A DNA stretch of 64,000 nt from positions 5,394,001-5,458,000 of the forward strand of contig OY755198.1 in assembly GCA_963576735.1 (NCBI GenBank), given 5' to 3'. Numbering within the stretch: the first letter of the stretch is position 1; every line of letters starts with the position of its first letter. The position numbers were made by a program, and so were the translations under genes. Source of the DNA: Bedellia somnulentella. Taxonomy: Eukaryota > Arthropoda > Insecta > Lepidoptera > Bedelliidae. The notes beneath the pieces were generated by a model that had not been told where the DNA came from, did no database searches, and saw nothing but the letters and a program-made list of their open reading frames with translations. Below, piece after piece: positions 1 through 12,800 of this stretch.

Positions 1-390
1 TTTCTAAGTACATTAGCTATCTGCCAGTGAAATTCCCATTAAAATCGGTCGACTAGTTCCTGAAATTAGCCAGGACAAGCAGATATACGGGTAAATAATC
101 TTGTTTTGGTGTTTGTAATGCGTACACTACATTGATAAATAAATAATCTTATTTTACGTTTGTAATGTGTACAATACATTGATAGGCATATAGCAAAACG
201 CGTTTATATTAGTATTACGAACAGAAACTCCAATCTATTATATTTATATTTATTCAAAGTTGTTATACTAATAGACTGATGCACGATACGAACCTACAAT
301 GATTGTATCGTAACATAAATCGCGTAGTGCACTCGTATGTTTGTTTGTCACGAGAGGATGTTATACTAATTGAATTGTGTAGCTCGTACA
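1..390. other. Upstream flank, no gene seen
   Basis: AT-rich. About 80 bases at 279-360 are repeated at 833-911 (G-A-A-C-C-T-A-C-A-A-T-G and C-A-C-G-A-G-A-G), so a local direct duplication brackets the SINEs at 391-806. Confidence 0.5.
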
Positions 391-607
391 TCATACATAC
401 ACATACTCACGCCCATGATTCTCAAATAAGTGTTCCCAGAGCTGTAGAGCTTGAAACTCTTTAACCACATTTGGAAATAAAGTATCGTTGGTGATGGGTC
501 TTCAACCGCATAACCCAAAAACCACTTGAAACCCCCTTACCCTTAGTCGCCTCTCACGACACCCGTGCGGGAGAAAGGGGTAGTGACATTCTAAGCCGAC
601 ACTACAA
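391..607 (-). repeat. SINE-A copy, diverged
   Basis: SINE-A is my name for the commonest repeat here, about 250 bp and some forty copies. Its sense strand starts GTGTAGTGTCGGCTTAGAAT, passes GATGCGGTTGGAGACCCATC, and ends in a hairpin followed by GTGAGTATATG and a (TATG)n tail. No tRNA boxes are recognised in its head. This copy is minus and belongs to a diverged subtype. Confidence 0.8.
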
Positions 608-633
608 TATATTGTTATATTTATTAATTTACA

Positions 634-806
634 GTGTATTCGTACAAAACGGCGATAGGCCTGCCCCCTATCACGTGAGCACACTGTCTAAGCAAAACGT
701 GGGTACCTTCTCTGGACACTAGATGGCGCTGCCATGTGAGTTCAGAAGTATTGGTACCTCTGCGAATCCCTTCGGGGATAAAAACGGCGTGAACGTTTAT
801 GTTAAT
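634..806 (+). repeat. SINE-B copy, 5' truncated, with target-site duplication
   Basis: The 3' half of the tRNA-derived SINE-B family (full copy at 42849). TTAATTTACAGT lies on both sides, a 12-base target-site duplication of the kind LINE machinery makes. Confidence 0.8.
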
Positions 807-915
807 TTACAGTATTTAAATTAATAGCTTAACGCACGTTACGAACCTACAATGATTGTATCGTAACATAAATCGCTTAGTGTACTCGTATGTTTGTCAG
901 TCACGAGAGAATGCA

Positions 916-1030
916 TATTTATACTCACGGCCATAAATCCCAAAAAAAGGTAGCCAGAGCTTCAGAGCTAGAAACTCCTGAGCTACATCTGGAAGTTGAT
1001 AGGGGAATTGATGGTAGTAATAAGATATCG
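916..1030 (-). repeat. SINE-A 3' fragment
   Basis: Covers the (TATA)-CTCACGG tail and the C-C-A-G-A-G-C block. Same diverged subtype as 391-607. Confidence 0.7.
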
Positions 1031-1077
1031 TTATATATGTATGTAATGTAGCTCTACTTGTATTAACCAGGAAAACA

Positions 1078-1392
1078 GCTCACGCCATTAGCTCCCATTG
1101 GGGTAGGCAGAGACTATTGATCGCCACTTCGGTTGATCCTGGCGAACCTCTCTAGCTTCGTTTACATCCATCAATCTTTTCATACATGCTCTTTTATTCT
1201 TCATACTTCGGACGCCAGCCTTTTTGAGCACACTCTCAATTTGGTCCAAGTGTGTTCTCCGTGGTCGTCCTCTACTAACATTACCATCCACACTAGCTCT
1301 ATAGATCCCTTTTACCAATTTTCTATCATCCATCCTCTCTATGTGCGCAAACCATCTCAACATTCCTTTTTTTATTTTTCTTATTCTTTATA
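1078..1392 (-). mobile_element. RTE-like LINE 3' end, 5' truncated
   Basis: Encodes the C-terminal tail also found at the end of the longer element at 51537: L-R-W-F-A-H-I-E-R-M-D, R-G-R-P-R-R-T and S-I-V-S-A-Y-P-N-G. 91 codons are open. The poly-(ATAC) side faces left, so the element is on the minus strand. Confidence 0.8.
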
Positions 1393-1865
1393 AATTTTTT
1401 TGGTGGACTATGTTTGTATAAAAACATAACGGTCCTATCAACACAATGTTTTAATTAAAACATTTGCGTGCCACGCCTTGCCTTTGGGGAAATAGAGGGT
1501 TGGGCAAAAATATAATTAGTTTCGCTGGTTAATTATAAACTGTGAATAGATGAGTGTAGAACTGACATGAAATAGCACCTCATTGCCCAGGCTTAGGGTT
1601 GCCACCCGCACTATATTAAATAAATAAATAAAAAGATTTTATTTGTCTTTTTACACATACAACAAAAAATCTATATAATAATACAGTAAAAAGAAGTTAA
1701 AAAAGAAGAACTAATTAAATAACAATAAAAAAAGACAAAATGGTTACGAGCTCGGTCTAACCACTTAAAGCGGATAGCTCCGGTTTTCAGCTCTAACCAA
1801 TACTTATAACTAAATAAAACTTACTTATATTATATAGTATCGTAATATATTTTACCTTGCGTATT

Positions 1866-2057
1866 GCTGTGTAGTGTCGGCTTAGAATAGCACTACCCCA
1901 TTGGGCGATGCGGTTGGAGACCCATCACCAACAACCTTTATTTTACCATCTTTTCCCCACCGAACTTCCAAAAGTGGCTGAGGAATTCCTAATTCCTTAG
2001 CTCTGGCTACACCTTCTAGGGATTAATAGCGTGAGTATATTTATGTATGTATGCATG
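1866..2057 (+). repeat. SINE-A copy with internal deletion
   Basis: About 60 bases are missing between A-C-C-C-C-A-T and G-G-G-C-G-A-T-G, probably by recombination between C/G-rich stretches. Confidence 0.8.
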
Positions 2058-2139
2058 TTTATTTTACCCTATTGTTCTATATATTATAAAAAAACAATAT
2101 AGGACGAAAAATACTATATTTTTATGGCTAATTCAATTG

Positions 2140-2720
2140 TCGCGCTTTTTATTCGTTCGCGTATTTTCCTATTGATAATGGTATTCAAAATAAACTAGTA
2201 GACTTATATGAAAATAATGACGAATCAGCTGATGGCATGTTCAAAGCAATAAGAAATTCCTTACCTGAACAAAAAAATGCTTTGGAAAATATATCAGCAT
2301 TAAATGCAGATAATTGTAATGCTAATTTTGGGATCCACCATTCCTTATTTACTAATATGAAAACAGTTGTTCCTGATATTATTAAAGCCATGCACACATT
2401 GTGCATAACACAGTGGAATTTGCAATGAATTGTTTTTCACAAGATGTAGAAAATATCATTCCAAAAATCTATAGTCATTTTTCATCTTCAGCAGTAAGGC
2501 GGGAAAAATTAAAAAAATTTTAGCTAATGTGAATGTGAAATGGCATGGCAACAAAAACACTGCTGAAAATGGCAAATGCTTTTCAAAAGTTCAGATGAAA
2601 ATTTAACAATTATATTTAAAGTCATGTCCTTTCTTCTCTCTATACTGCAACTTCCGCTTTTACAGAAATATTTTTTTCCGTCATGAATGTAAAATGAAGA
2701 GAAGAAAGTAATTAGAACAT
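2140..2720 (+). pseudogene. hAT/ZBED-like transposase remnant
   Basis: Translation in pieces gives L-N-A-D-N-C-N-A-N-F-G-I-H-H-S and N-T-V-E-F-A-M-N, then F-S-S-S-A-V-R-R-E-K-L. This order recalls the dimerisation/insertion part of hAT-derived ZBED-type proteins (S-A-D-N-x-N-x-N-F, H-I-x-H-N-T). Frameshifts and stops split it. Family by recollection of pattern only. Confidence 0.5.
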
Positions 2721-3101
2721 CTATTAATTTAATCGAAAATGAGTTGTTAATTTACTTTAATATAGACCTAAATAGCTCAAATGCCTATGATTATTTTAAA
2801 AATAATAGAACCTTAAAATAATAATAATAAATACTCATGGAAAAATAAATAATGATTGAAAATAGATGTGTCCTATATTTTTTTCCTGAATTTCCCAATA
2901 CTACTATATATTTAAAAAAAAATATACTATTTTTCTTCAAAAAAAAAAGTGGCAACCCTACTCAGGCTCGAGCATAGAGGACTTGACTAAATAGAGAGGA
3001 AACGAAGACTGTCAATATCCGTAAATGATTCAGTGCATTTCAAATGACTTAAGCGAACCAAATGTATGACCCACAAAAGTCGAAACATAGAATCAATCAT
3101 C

Positions 3102-3245
3102 AGAAGGGCAAGCACGAGCGCTATTTTATCGACACGATAACGGTCAGAATGAGATGGCAGTATAGGATACTAAGTAAGTGCGTAAGAGATGGCTGCTTAA
3201 TCCCACGCGATAATTGGTTTAAACACGGCTCGTGTTAGCCGGGCT
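3102..3245. repeat. MITE with AGGGCAAGCACGAG end
   Basis: About 140 bp with inverted ends. The same element in the opposite orientation lies at 11286-11422; pieces recur near 19265 and 26225. Confidence 0.6.
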
Positions 3246-3573
3246 GGTATTAAGGACAACCTATTTCGTCGATTCTTTTAGCAATTTTTATCCTGGACTA
3301 CTACGTTAGGTTTCCGCTCTATTTAGTTAAGTTCTTTATGGGCTCGAGTGACTTTAAGGGATTTCATTAATCTATGTAAAAACGTTATGCCAATGTATTT
3401 ACATTCAACGATGTGTCCCCACTATCCAATCCTATAGCAGTTTATAAGATGGCACTACGAATGCCTGAAAGAAAGTGCTCAATTTAATATTATATCCCAT
3501 TCTAGTGAAGAAAAGTACTTTAATGAATCCGCAATGAAAATGCTTGATGATGTTTATTTTTTTCTCATTTCAG
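3246..3573. other. No gene seen; flank before exon 1
   Basis: No repeat or coding signal recognised. It may hold promoter or 5' noncoding sequence of Mgat2, or be intron of its 5'UTR, since a splice acceptor ends it. Confidence 0.4.
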
Positions 3574-3803
3574 AACAGCGATGCAGAAAGAAAAACAATC
3601 CTACACGTAACGCCATCTATCCGCCACTCTTAGTACCACGACGTGAAAGAGCAGAGAAAGATGTGAGCAGCGCCACCTATCGTCTGAGATGCCTCGATTG
3701 AAGTATGCCGCAATTCTACGCGTGGTCATCATCATTGGGCTCTTCTGCCTCTGGGTGCAGATTATGCTGTCAGTTAGCTCTAATAACATCGAGGCTGAGA
3801 GAG
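3574..3803 (+). CDS. Mgat2: Mgat2 exon 1 (start codon, signal anchor)
   Basis: The ATG at 3689 opens [11 protein letters not shown] followed by a strongly hydrophobic stretch ([16 protein letters not shown]), as expected for a type II Golgi anchor. The donor GTAATT follows 3803 and leaves phase 1. A pyrimidine-rich tract and CAG end at 3573, so 3574-3688 is probably 5'UTR joined to an upstream noncoding exon that I cannot place. An ATG at 3580 opens a 9-codon upstream ORF in this leader. Confidence 0.85.
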
Positions 3804-6800
3804 GTAATTATTTATTAAACGAATTATTTTAATCCACACGTAAAATTTTCATGCACAAGATTACACTGTTGTGATACCCTAACTTAAAATATTCTGGATG
3901 CAAGTTATGCCCAAAGCTTTAGTGATGGTGGTATCATTACTGTCATCAATTGATTGTCATTAGGAAATCATTTATATTTGATAATCTTAATAGATACTTT
4001 ATAAAATACATGCAATGTCAAGCTGATATGGTTAGTTTTTGGGAAATCGTGGCGGAAGACAAACTCTTTTACTAATCACACAATATCTGTTGCTGGTAAC
4101 GTATGTCGATGGGCCTTGTCAAAGGCTGAAGAAGGTTGGAGGTTACCTAAATCGTGATCGAATCAGCTAGCGAAAGATCCTTAGAACTATCAGTGAAAGG
4201 GCTTTTTCTGATTTGCGTTTGTAACGCGTCTGTATTGCCACAAACGTGCTTCGATGATGCGACGAAAAGTTGTAGTGTATGAAGGCTCTAACGGTGGCAA
4301 AGCTCAAAGAGCTCCATAACTTGAGTGGTAAAAGGGGAGGGGGGCACGGGGCACAAGATGACACACGTTTAAATTAGAATTTTTGTTTCGTGTAAGTTAG
4401 ACAGAAATAGCTCTTAGTAAGAGTTAGAAGAGATACGAAAGAGATTATCGTTGTCATGTAAGCAGGTAGACCTTCAAGCAAGATATCAAGCGATTATCGG
4501 AGCCAATGGTTGGATGGGCATCTATCTTTTGAAAGTATCTGTAACTTGAGAGGTCTAGAGATCCTTGTAGTATTTATTGAATAAAACGCTTTGCTGGTTT
4601 TGAATCAACTGTCATGTTTTATTTCAATCATTCACTAACTTAGGAATGACAACAGATGGCGCTGCTGAACATATGTGATTTTGTTACAATTATTTAACAT
4701 CCTGACCTAACAAAATAAACTAAAATTCAAAAACAAAGTAAACAGTAGTTATAATCACATATACATGACATACATTACACTTTTGAAATACCCATCAAAC
4801 TTAAAAACTTGTAATGTTTGTCTTTACATAAGCTTTTGGTCAATATATCAGCTGGCATATTATTTGTTGACACATATTCAATTTTAACTTTATTTTCTAA
4901 AACACATTCTCTCACATAGTGGTGCCTGATATCTATATGTTTTGTGCGCTTGTTGTGTAACAATGAATTAGAAGCTTATTTAATTGAGCTTTGGTTATCA
5001 CTATACAAATGCAGTGGCATATCTACATACTGTACAAGTTCTCTTAGTAAATTCATTAAATAAATGCCTTCTTTACAAGATTCAGATAAGGCCATGTATT
5101 CTGCTTCTGTACTAGACAGTGCTACAGTTTTCTGTTTCTTAGATTCATAGGACACTACAGAATTTGACATGAGAAAGCAAAATCCAGTATATGACCTTCT
5201 ATCGAGTGAACAAGAAGCCCAATCTGCATCTACAAAGCCATGCATATTACAATTGGTTTTCTTATATACAAGACCATAATCTTTAGTACCTTTCAAATAC
5301 TTTAATAAACGTTTTAAATGCTTCCAATGTGTTTCATTGAAACAATTATTATATTGACTTAAGAAGCTTACACTAAATGCAATGTCTGGTCTGGTAAGTA
5401 CTGACAAATACATTAAACTGCCTATTAATTGTTGGTATGGATATTTTTTATTCAAACTATTATTCATATTCTTTTCCAACTTTAAATTAATTTCCATGGG
5501 AGTGTCACAAGATGAGCAATCTGACATATTAAATCTCTTAAGAATAATATCTATATATTGCTTCTGGTCTACAGTAATACTGTCTTTGTACACACTTATA
5601 TTCATACCAAGACACTGTTTTAACTGACCTAAATCTTTGATTCTAAATTTTTCAACTAACTTATTTAGTAATAGTGTATATTCATTCTGACAATTATAGA
5701 AAACAAAAAAATCATCCACAAACAGAGCAATATATACTTTAACACTTTTATATTTTTTTATAAAAAGACAAGGTTCATAATCAGATTTTTTATAGCCTAA
5801 CTTTAATAAACAATCCTCAACTCTAACATACCAAGCTCGTGCTGATTGTTTTAGACCATAAATTGCTCTCTTGAGCCTTAGGACTTTGTTATTACAATTA
5901 TCAAATTCTGAAAATTCTGGTACTTCCATGTACACAGTTTCATTTAAAACTCCATTTAGAAATGCTGTTGGAACATCAAGATGGTTCATACATAAATCTA
6001 ATTGAACACTTAAAGCTATTAACAATCTAAATGTAGAATATCTTAAAACTGGTGAAAAAGTCTCATCAAAGTCAATACCTTTTTTCTGGGTAAAACCTTT
6101 GGCCACAAGCCTGGCCCTGTAGCGCACTTCACCATCACTACTAAGTTTCTTTTTAAACACCCACTTAGCTTTGACCACAGTTTTGTCTTTTGGTAAATCC
6201 ACTAGCTCCCAAGTGTCATTATCACTAAAAGATTTCAACTCTTCCTTTATTGCACACTGCCATTGTTCTTTTTCCAAACTATTTAACACATCACTAGTAG
6301 TAAGCTTTTCACCTGCTATTTCCACACACATGCTTGCAACATAATAGTCTGGTTTGCGTCTCACACGTTTTTCAGGCAAATCAGTGTCACACTGTGTGGG
6401 GAGGAGATCCAGGTCATCTGGTGATAAAGTATCACAGTAGCTATCATCAGTTTCATTTGAAGATTCATTCGGTATGAATGTCTCATCCAACGTGTTGTCA
6501 CTGGTATCCTGTTCCTCACTCACAGAGTCGTGTTCCTCTTCTGCTTCTTCAGGTGGTCTGCTCTCATCAATGGTGATGGTTGTCGTGGAGCTGTCATCTG
6601 TGTTCTCCATGACCACGACATCTCTGGCTGTAATTACATCTTGTGCTACTGGATCATATAAGCGATAGCCCTTGATATTCTCAGAATACCCAACTAGGAA
6701 CATTTTCTTCGCTTTCTTGTCCCATTTCTTGCGTTTTTCTTTAGGGACATGTACCATAACTGGGCTGCCAAATACACGCAGGTGATTCAACTTTGGCTTT

Positions 6801-9800
6801 CTGCCCGTCCATATTTCATAAGGAGTTGTCTTGTTACCTATACCTGCAGCTGGTACACGATTAAGTATGTACAGTCGCCATCAGATATATCGGAGCGGCC
6901 GAGGTACTCAAATATATCTGAGCAGCAATAAATTTCAATAAATTCTTTACGGTAAATTAGGTCAAAAAGCTCTGAACATCCAATTCGCCACAAATATATG
7001 AGCAGTGGTTTTTCAATTAAATCTGAGCACCCAAATAGACAATAATATCTGAAAGCACAACTCGTCAAAGTTATCTGCTCAGACAGGGTGATCATAAATA
7101 TCTGAACATTTAGGGAAAATATACCTTAAAGCACTAGGCATACAGTTTAAATGTAATCGTATCAAAATGAGTAGTTATACAAAATAGAAATCTGCGTAAA
7201 GCAACTTTACAGTCTTGTTACAAGAAACACATTTGAATAAAATATTTGCCAATTTACAAAAACGATAACATAACTGTCATTGCGTAGAATTCACTGCATG
7301 TATTTTAGCAAATACTAGTGGTCCGCCCCGGCTTCGCACGGATGGTGTAAAGTTTTTATACTGCTTACCCCCTACGATATTTAGCATGATGATATATATC
7401 CTATGTCCTTTTCCTGGTTCTAACCTACCTCTCTAACAATTTTCAGCCAAATCGGTTCATCCGTTCTTGTGTTATAATTAGTGTTACTAACACCACTTTC
7501 TTTTATATATATATAGATTCGCAGATTTATTATGCTATAATTACGTATATAGATTGGCAATACAAATACGACAGGCGAGACCAAAAAAAAGTACAACGGT
7601 GTGCGTAAATGAATGTGTGTGCGTGACATTAGTATGGCGGATCCCATACTAGCCCTATTAAAATTGATAAAAATTGACGTATTTGTTATTTTTGCCCAAT
7701 TGTAAACTTTACAGTAATTGTAGTACTATGATGACACAAGATATTTTTTATCATATATTTGCATTGAAAACTTTGGTTTAAGATCATATAGACCTGTAAT
7801 TATTTATTACATTCTTAGTTTGGACATAAATGGCTAATAATTTTGTGTTTGCCAAAGAATATGTATTCGATTTAGATTGTTTTTTTTACTTTGATTAAGT
7901 TATTAAATATTAATAACTTAATCAAAAAATCATTAAGGTTAAAATAAGTCGATTATTTTCTTTCATGTTTTATGTCAAAATCGTTGTAGACTTTTATCGT
8001 CTCTGAGAGGTCCTGCCTTTGTTGACGTTTATGCTATGACGTTTGTCACTTTGTGCTTCTATATCTATGGTAATATAAAAGCTGCCAAATTAAAACAAGT
8101 ACGAATGCTTTGCAATATTTCATCCACTTTCGTGTCAGTCACCATAGCCTAGTGGTTTAGTGAATTGAAATCATAATTGTTATCCGTTGCGTCAGGGTTC
8201 ACATCCTAACTTATGTTTATTTTTATCAAGAATTCATGTTCTTTTTTTTCTATTTTATTTATTAAGCCTTTTAAATTTATGTTCCTCATTTAATATAATG
8301 CTATATATTACGTTATAATTATAGATATGAATACGTTACAATAATACGTTACAGAAAACAGCAGGAAAAAGTACAATTTTGTAAAAACTAGTTTATCCTT
8401 TTATTTTATTAAAGCTGCATTTATATTTATGCTACCCTGGTACATACATACATACATATACTCACGGCTATAAATCCCTAGACGGGGTAGCCAGAGCTAA
8501 GGAATCAGAAATTCCTCAGCCACTTTTGGAAAGTTTAGTGGGGAAAAGATGGTAAAATAAAGGTTGTTGGTGATGGGTCTCCAACCGCATCGCCCAAAAA
8601 TCCCTTTAAAGCCCCAATACCGTTATTTGCCTCTTACGTACACCCGCCGGAAGAATTGGGGTAGTACTATTCTAAGCCGACACTACACAGCACCTGGTAC
8701 ATACAATGTAAATAATGGCATACATGTTTCAAAAATTCTAAGTTATTTTACCTCTTGATGTTTTTGTACCGGTGAAACTTATACAACTACAAACCTATTT
8801 CTATATGAACACCATGTACTTATTAAAGGAACGAAAAATTTCGACACTGGCGGGGTTCGAACCCGCGACCTTCGGGTATACGCCCCCGTCGCTCTGCCAA
8901 CTGAGCTACAGTGTCAGTTGGCATCCAGCAATAATAATAATAATAACATCTTTTATTTATGAGTAATAATCCCCACATGAGGAATTCATGTCAAAAAACA
9001 TTAAACCATGTACAGTCGCCATCAGATATATTGCAGCGGCCGAGGTACTCAAATAATTCTGAGCAGCAATAAATTTCAATTAATTCTTTACGATACATAA
9101 GATCAATAAAATTTGAACATCCAATTCGCCACAAATATATGAGCAGTGGGTTTTCAATGAAATCTGAACACACAACGAGACAATAATATCTGAAAGCACA
9201 ACTCGTCAAAATTATCTGCTCAGACAGGGTGATCATAAATATCTGAACATTTAGGGAAAATATACCGTAAAGCACTAGGCATACAGTTTAAAATTCTTTA
9301 ACTTACTACGCTGGAATACATTTTCTACACAACCACCATTTGGTTTTATCAATGTCAAAACTAAAAAGAGTTTTCTGCTGGGAGGTACAACTAGTTTTAC
9401 GGTTAATTTATTATTAGAAAAAAAATATACTAAATCGTTCTCCACTGACCAACATTTTTTTGAATGGGTTTGTAGTTGTATAATTTTCGCCGGTACAAAA
9501 ACATCAAGAGGTAAAATAACTTAGAAATTTTGAAACTTTGTATGCCATTTTTGTACGTTGTAAGTACCAGGGTAGCATAAATATAAATGCAGCTTTAAAA
9601 AAAAGAAAAACAAAAACTTCAAATTAAAAACTAAACAGAAAAATTAAATATTATTATTTTTTATTTAAAAAAGAACCGCCTTCAAAAATCCAACTGAAAA
9701 GTATAAAATAATTTTTATTTATTTTATTATGTACAACTCTATTCAACTTCTTCTTTTTGAAGTCGGTGCCAAACCAATTTTCATGACAAAGAAGAACGAA

Positions 9801-12800
9801 TATTAGTGGCCCGCCCGCCCAAGTTGAGTGAGTTTTCCACCCCATCAGCGTATGTCATCCTTATAAACCTTCCTTTTTAATCAATTAATAAAAAAAATCG
9901 CATCATAATTCATTTCGTAGTTTTACAGATTAAAGTATACATAAGGATGTCCGTATATCCCAGACAGGGAGAGAGAAAGCGACTTTGTTTTATACTATGT
10001 AGTGATTTAGATTCTCGATCGTCTTTTTACAAAGTGTTAGAAGTATAGGTTGTGCCAACTCGGTGCATGCATGTCTCTGTCGTATTGTTAATTCTGTTAG
10101 TTTGAAATCTGATAATCTTACATAACTTAACCTAACGTTAGTTTACTATCTCGCTATCTATCTAAAATTATAATTTACTAGTATTTACAGTTTTACGGTG
10201 ACATGTATATTATGATAATTTCTCTGCGGAGTGCGACGCATGCACACCAGGCTAAGCACCGCACACTGTCCCCCAATTCCATCCTATATAAAGCGACGTC
10301 GTTGCGAGCGGAAGAAATTTCTTGATTTTTGAGCGCGATTGTGTTACCTACTGTTGTTGAGGCACTATCGATTGATTTATTATTCGTATGGTTTTCTCTA
10401 TGTAGCAATTTTCATTTTGGATTTGTCTGTTTGGCACCGACTTCAAAAAGAAGAAGTTGAATAGAGTTGTACATAATAAAATAAATAAAAATTATTTTAT
10501 ACTTTTCAGTTGGATTTTTGAAGGCGGTTCTTTTTTAAATAAAAAATAATAATATTTAATTTTTCTGTTTAGTTTTTAATTTGAAGTTTTTGTTTTTCTT
10601 TTTTATTTTATACTTTTTAGTGATAAGTTCTTAAATCACTCTGAGTTTTTTTAGTGAATTAGTGATAGTTTTTGAGAGATAAGTTTTACTGTCCGTTTAT
10701 TTTATAGTTTTTTTAACAGGTAGTTATAATATTTGTTATTATGACTTTAGGCTGCGTCCCCAGTAGGCAAACTGTTAGCCGCCGACAGAGTGAGCCGCAA
10801 ATTTGCAGCGAACTGAAATTTGAGTTAGCTGCAGACTCAAATCAATTTTCGTGCGTCACAAGCAAACTGTAAGAGTTTAGCCGACCGACTGAATTATCAC
10901 TTTACTTTTGTTGTAATCAGTTTGCAGCAAACGGAGTCACTACGCCCGGCGAACAACCAATCGCCGCCGCCGACTGGAACCGGTTTTGGTGGGAGTCGGC
11001 CGCTCACTAAGGTAGTCGGCGCGCGTAACGCTGCAAACTGCGTACAGTGAGTGCAAAACTAGCAAACTGTGAACACTCCATTTGAAATATATGGAAGGGC
11101 GTACTAAACCGATACGCCGCTAACTTAGTCGGCGGCTAACAGTTTGCCTACTGGGGACGCAGCCTTAGCCTACTTGTTACTATTTTGTGTACCTGCGGGC
11201 CTAGATAGAAAAGCAAAGGATGCTTTAAGGGAAAGTCGCGTAAGGGAGAACGAAACACCCATCGGAAAAAAACAAAGACTTCAGCAGGGCAAGCACGAGC
11301 CGTATTTAAACAAGTTACCGCGTGGGATAAAGCAGCCATCTTTTACGCACTTACTTAGTATCGTATACTGCCATCTCATTCTAACCGTTATCGTGTCGAT
11401 AACTCGTGCTTGCCCTTCAGAATGAGAGAGATCGTCAGCGTGCTGCTCTTGCTGCCGAAACAGATGAGCAAAGAGAAGTTCACCTATCACAAATGCGAAG
11501 AAACACTCTTATATATATGTAGCGTTGAGTCGAGTAAAATCCCTTGATGAGATGGCTTTAAGTGATATTGATTCAAAGAAATTACTTAAATGGTTAAGAC
11601 CATTCCGAAAGCGCGAAATTCCCCATGACGAAAGCGCCTTGATTAAAATGACCAGGATGAAAAACATGATGTTGCAATATATATTTTTTTGTTTATTATA
11701 ATTAAGAGTAATTTATTCATGTTTTTACATACTTTTTTGTTCAATAATTTAGTAACTCTGTTTATTACTAATAAAAAAACTTTATTAACATATATTGATA
11801 AATTTCTGTCTAGTATTGATAACTTTACATACATACTTATATTTCAAACTAAGAAACCTCCTTTTTTTCGAGTCGGTTAAAGAACTTTAACCCAGCTTCT
11901 AAATGTAACGAATACTTTTCTGAAAACCGCATCCAAATAGCTTAAGCCAAACGTGAGATAATCGCGGACCAACACACATACATACAGGTCAAACACAGAA
12001 CCTCCTTTGTTTTTTTGGTCGGTTAAGGCACTAAAACCTTCTCCTAAATGTAACGAATACTTTTCTGAAAACCGCATCCAAATAGCTTAAGCCAAACGTG
12101 AGATAATCGCGGACCAACAGACATACATACAGTTCAAACACAGAACCTCCTTTCTTTTTTTGGTCGGTTGAGGCACTAAAACCCCCACAACCCTTCCACT
12201 AAAACCTTCTCCTAAATGTAACGAATACTTTTCTGAAAACCGCATCCAAATAGCTTAAGCCAAACGTGAGATAATCGCGGACCAACAGACATACATACAG
12301 GTCAAACACAGAACCTCCTTTCTTTTTTTGGTCGGTTGAGGCACTAAAACCTTCTCCTAAATGTAACGAATACTTTCCTGAAAACCGCATCCAAATAGCT
12401 TAAGCCAAACTCGAGATAATCGCGGACAATTATACATACATACATACATACATACATACATACATACAAACAATTGAACTGAGAACCTCCTTTTTTGAAG
12501 TCGGTTAATAAAATTAAAAGACGACGTGATAGCCCAATGGGTAGAACACCGGTTAACGTGTAAGCGACTAGTGTTCAAATCCCGGGTCGGGTCTACACCA
12601 ATTTGTCTTTTCTAAAGATATGTGTGTGGTTAATTTATCACGGTTGTTAACGGTGAGGGAAAACATCGTGAGGAAACCCACATGGCTGAGTTGTACTTAG
12701 TCATGTGACAGTGTATTCGTACAAAACGGCGATAGGCCTGCCCCCTAACACGTGAGTACATTGTCCATGCAAAACGTGGGTACTCTGAACACCGGGTGAC

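Noticed and set aside
502..684. 60-codon minus-strand ORF
   Set aside because: Lies across SINE-A and SINE-B junction; the frame is a by-product of repeats.
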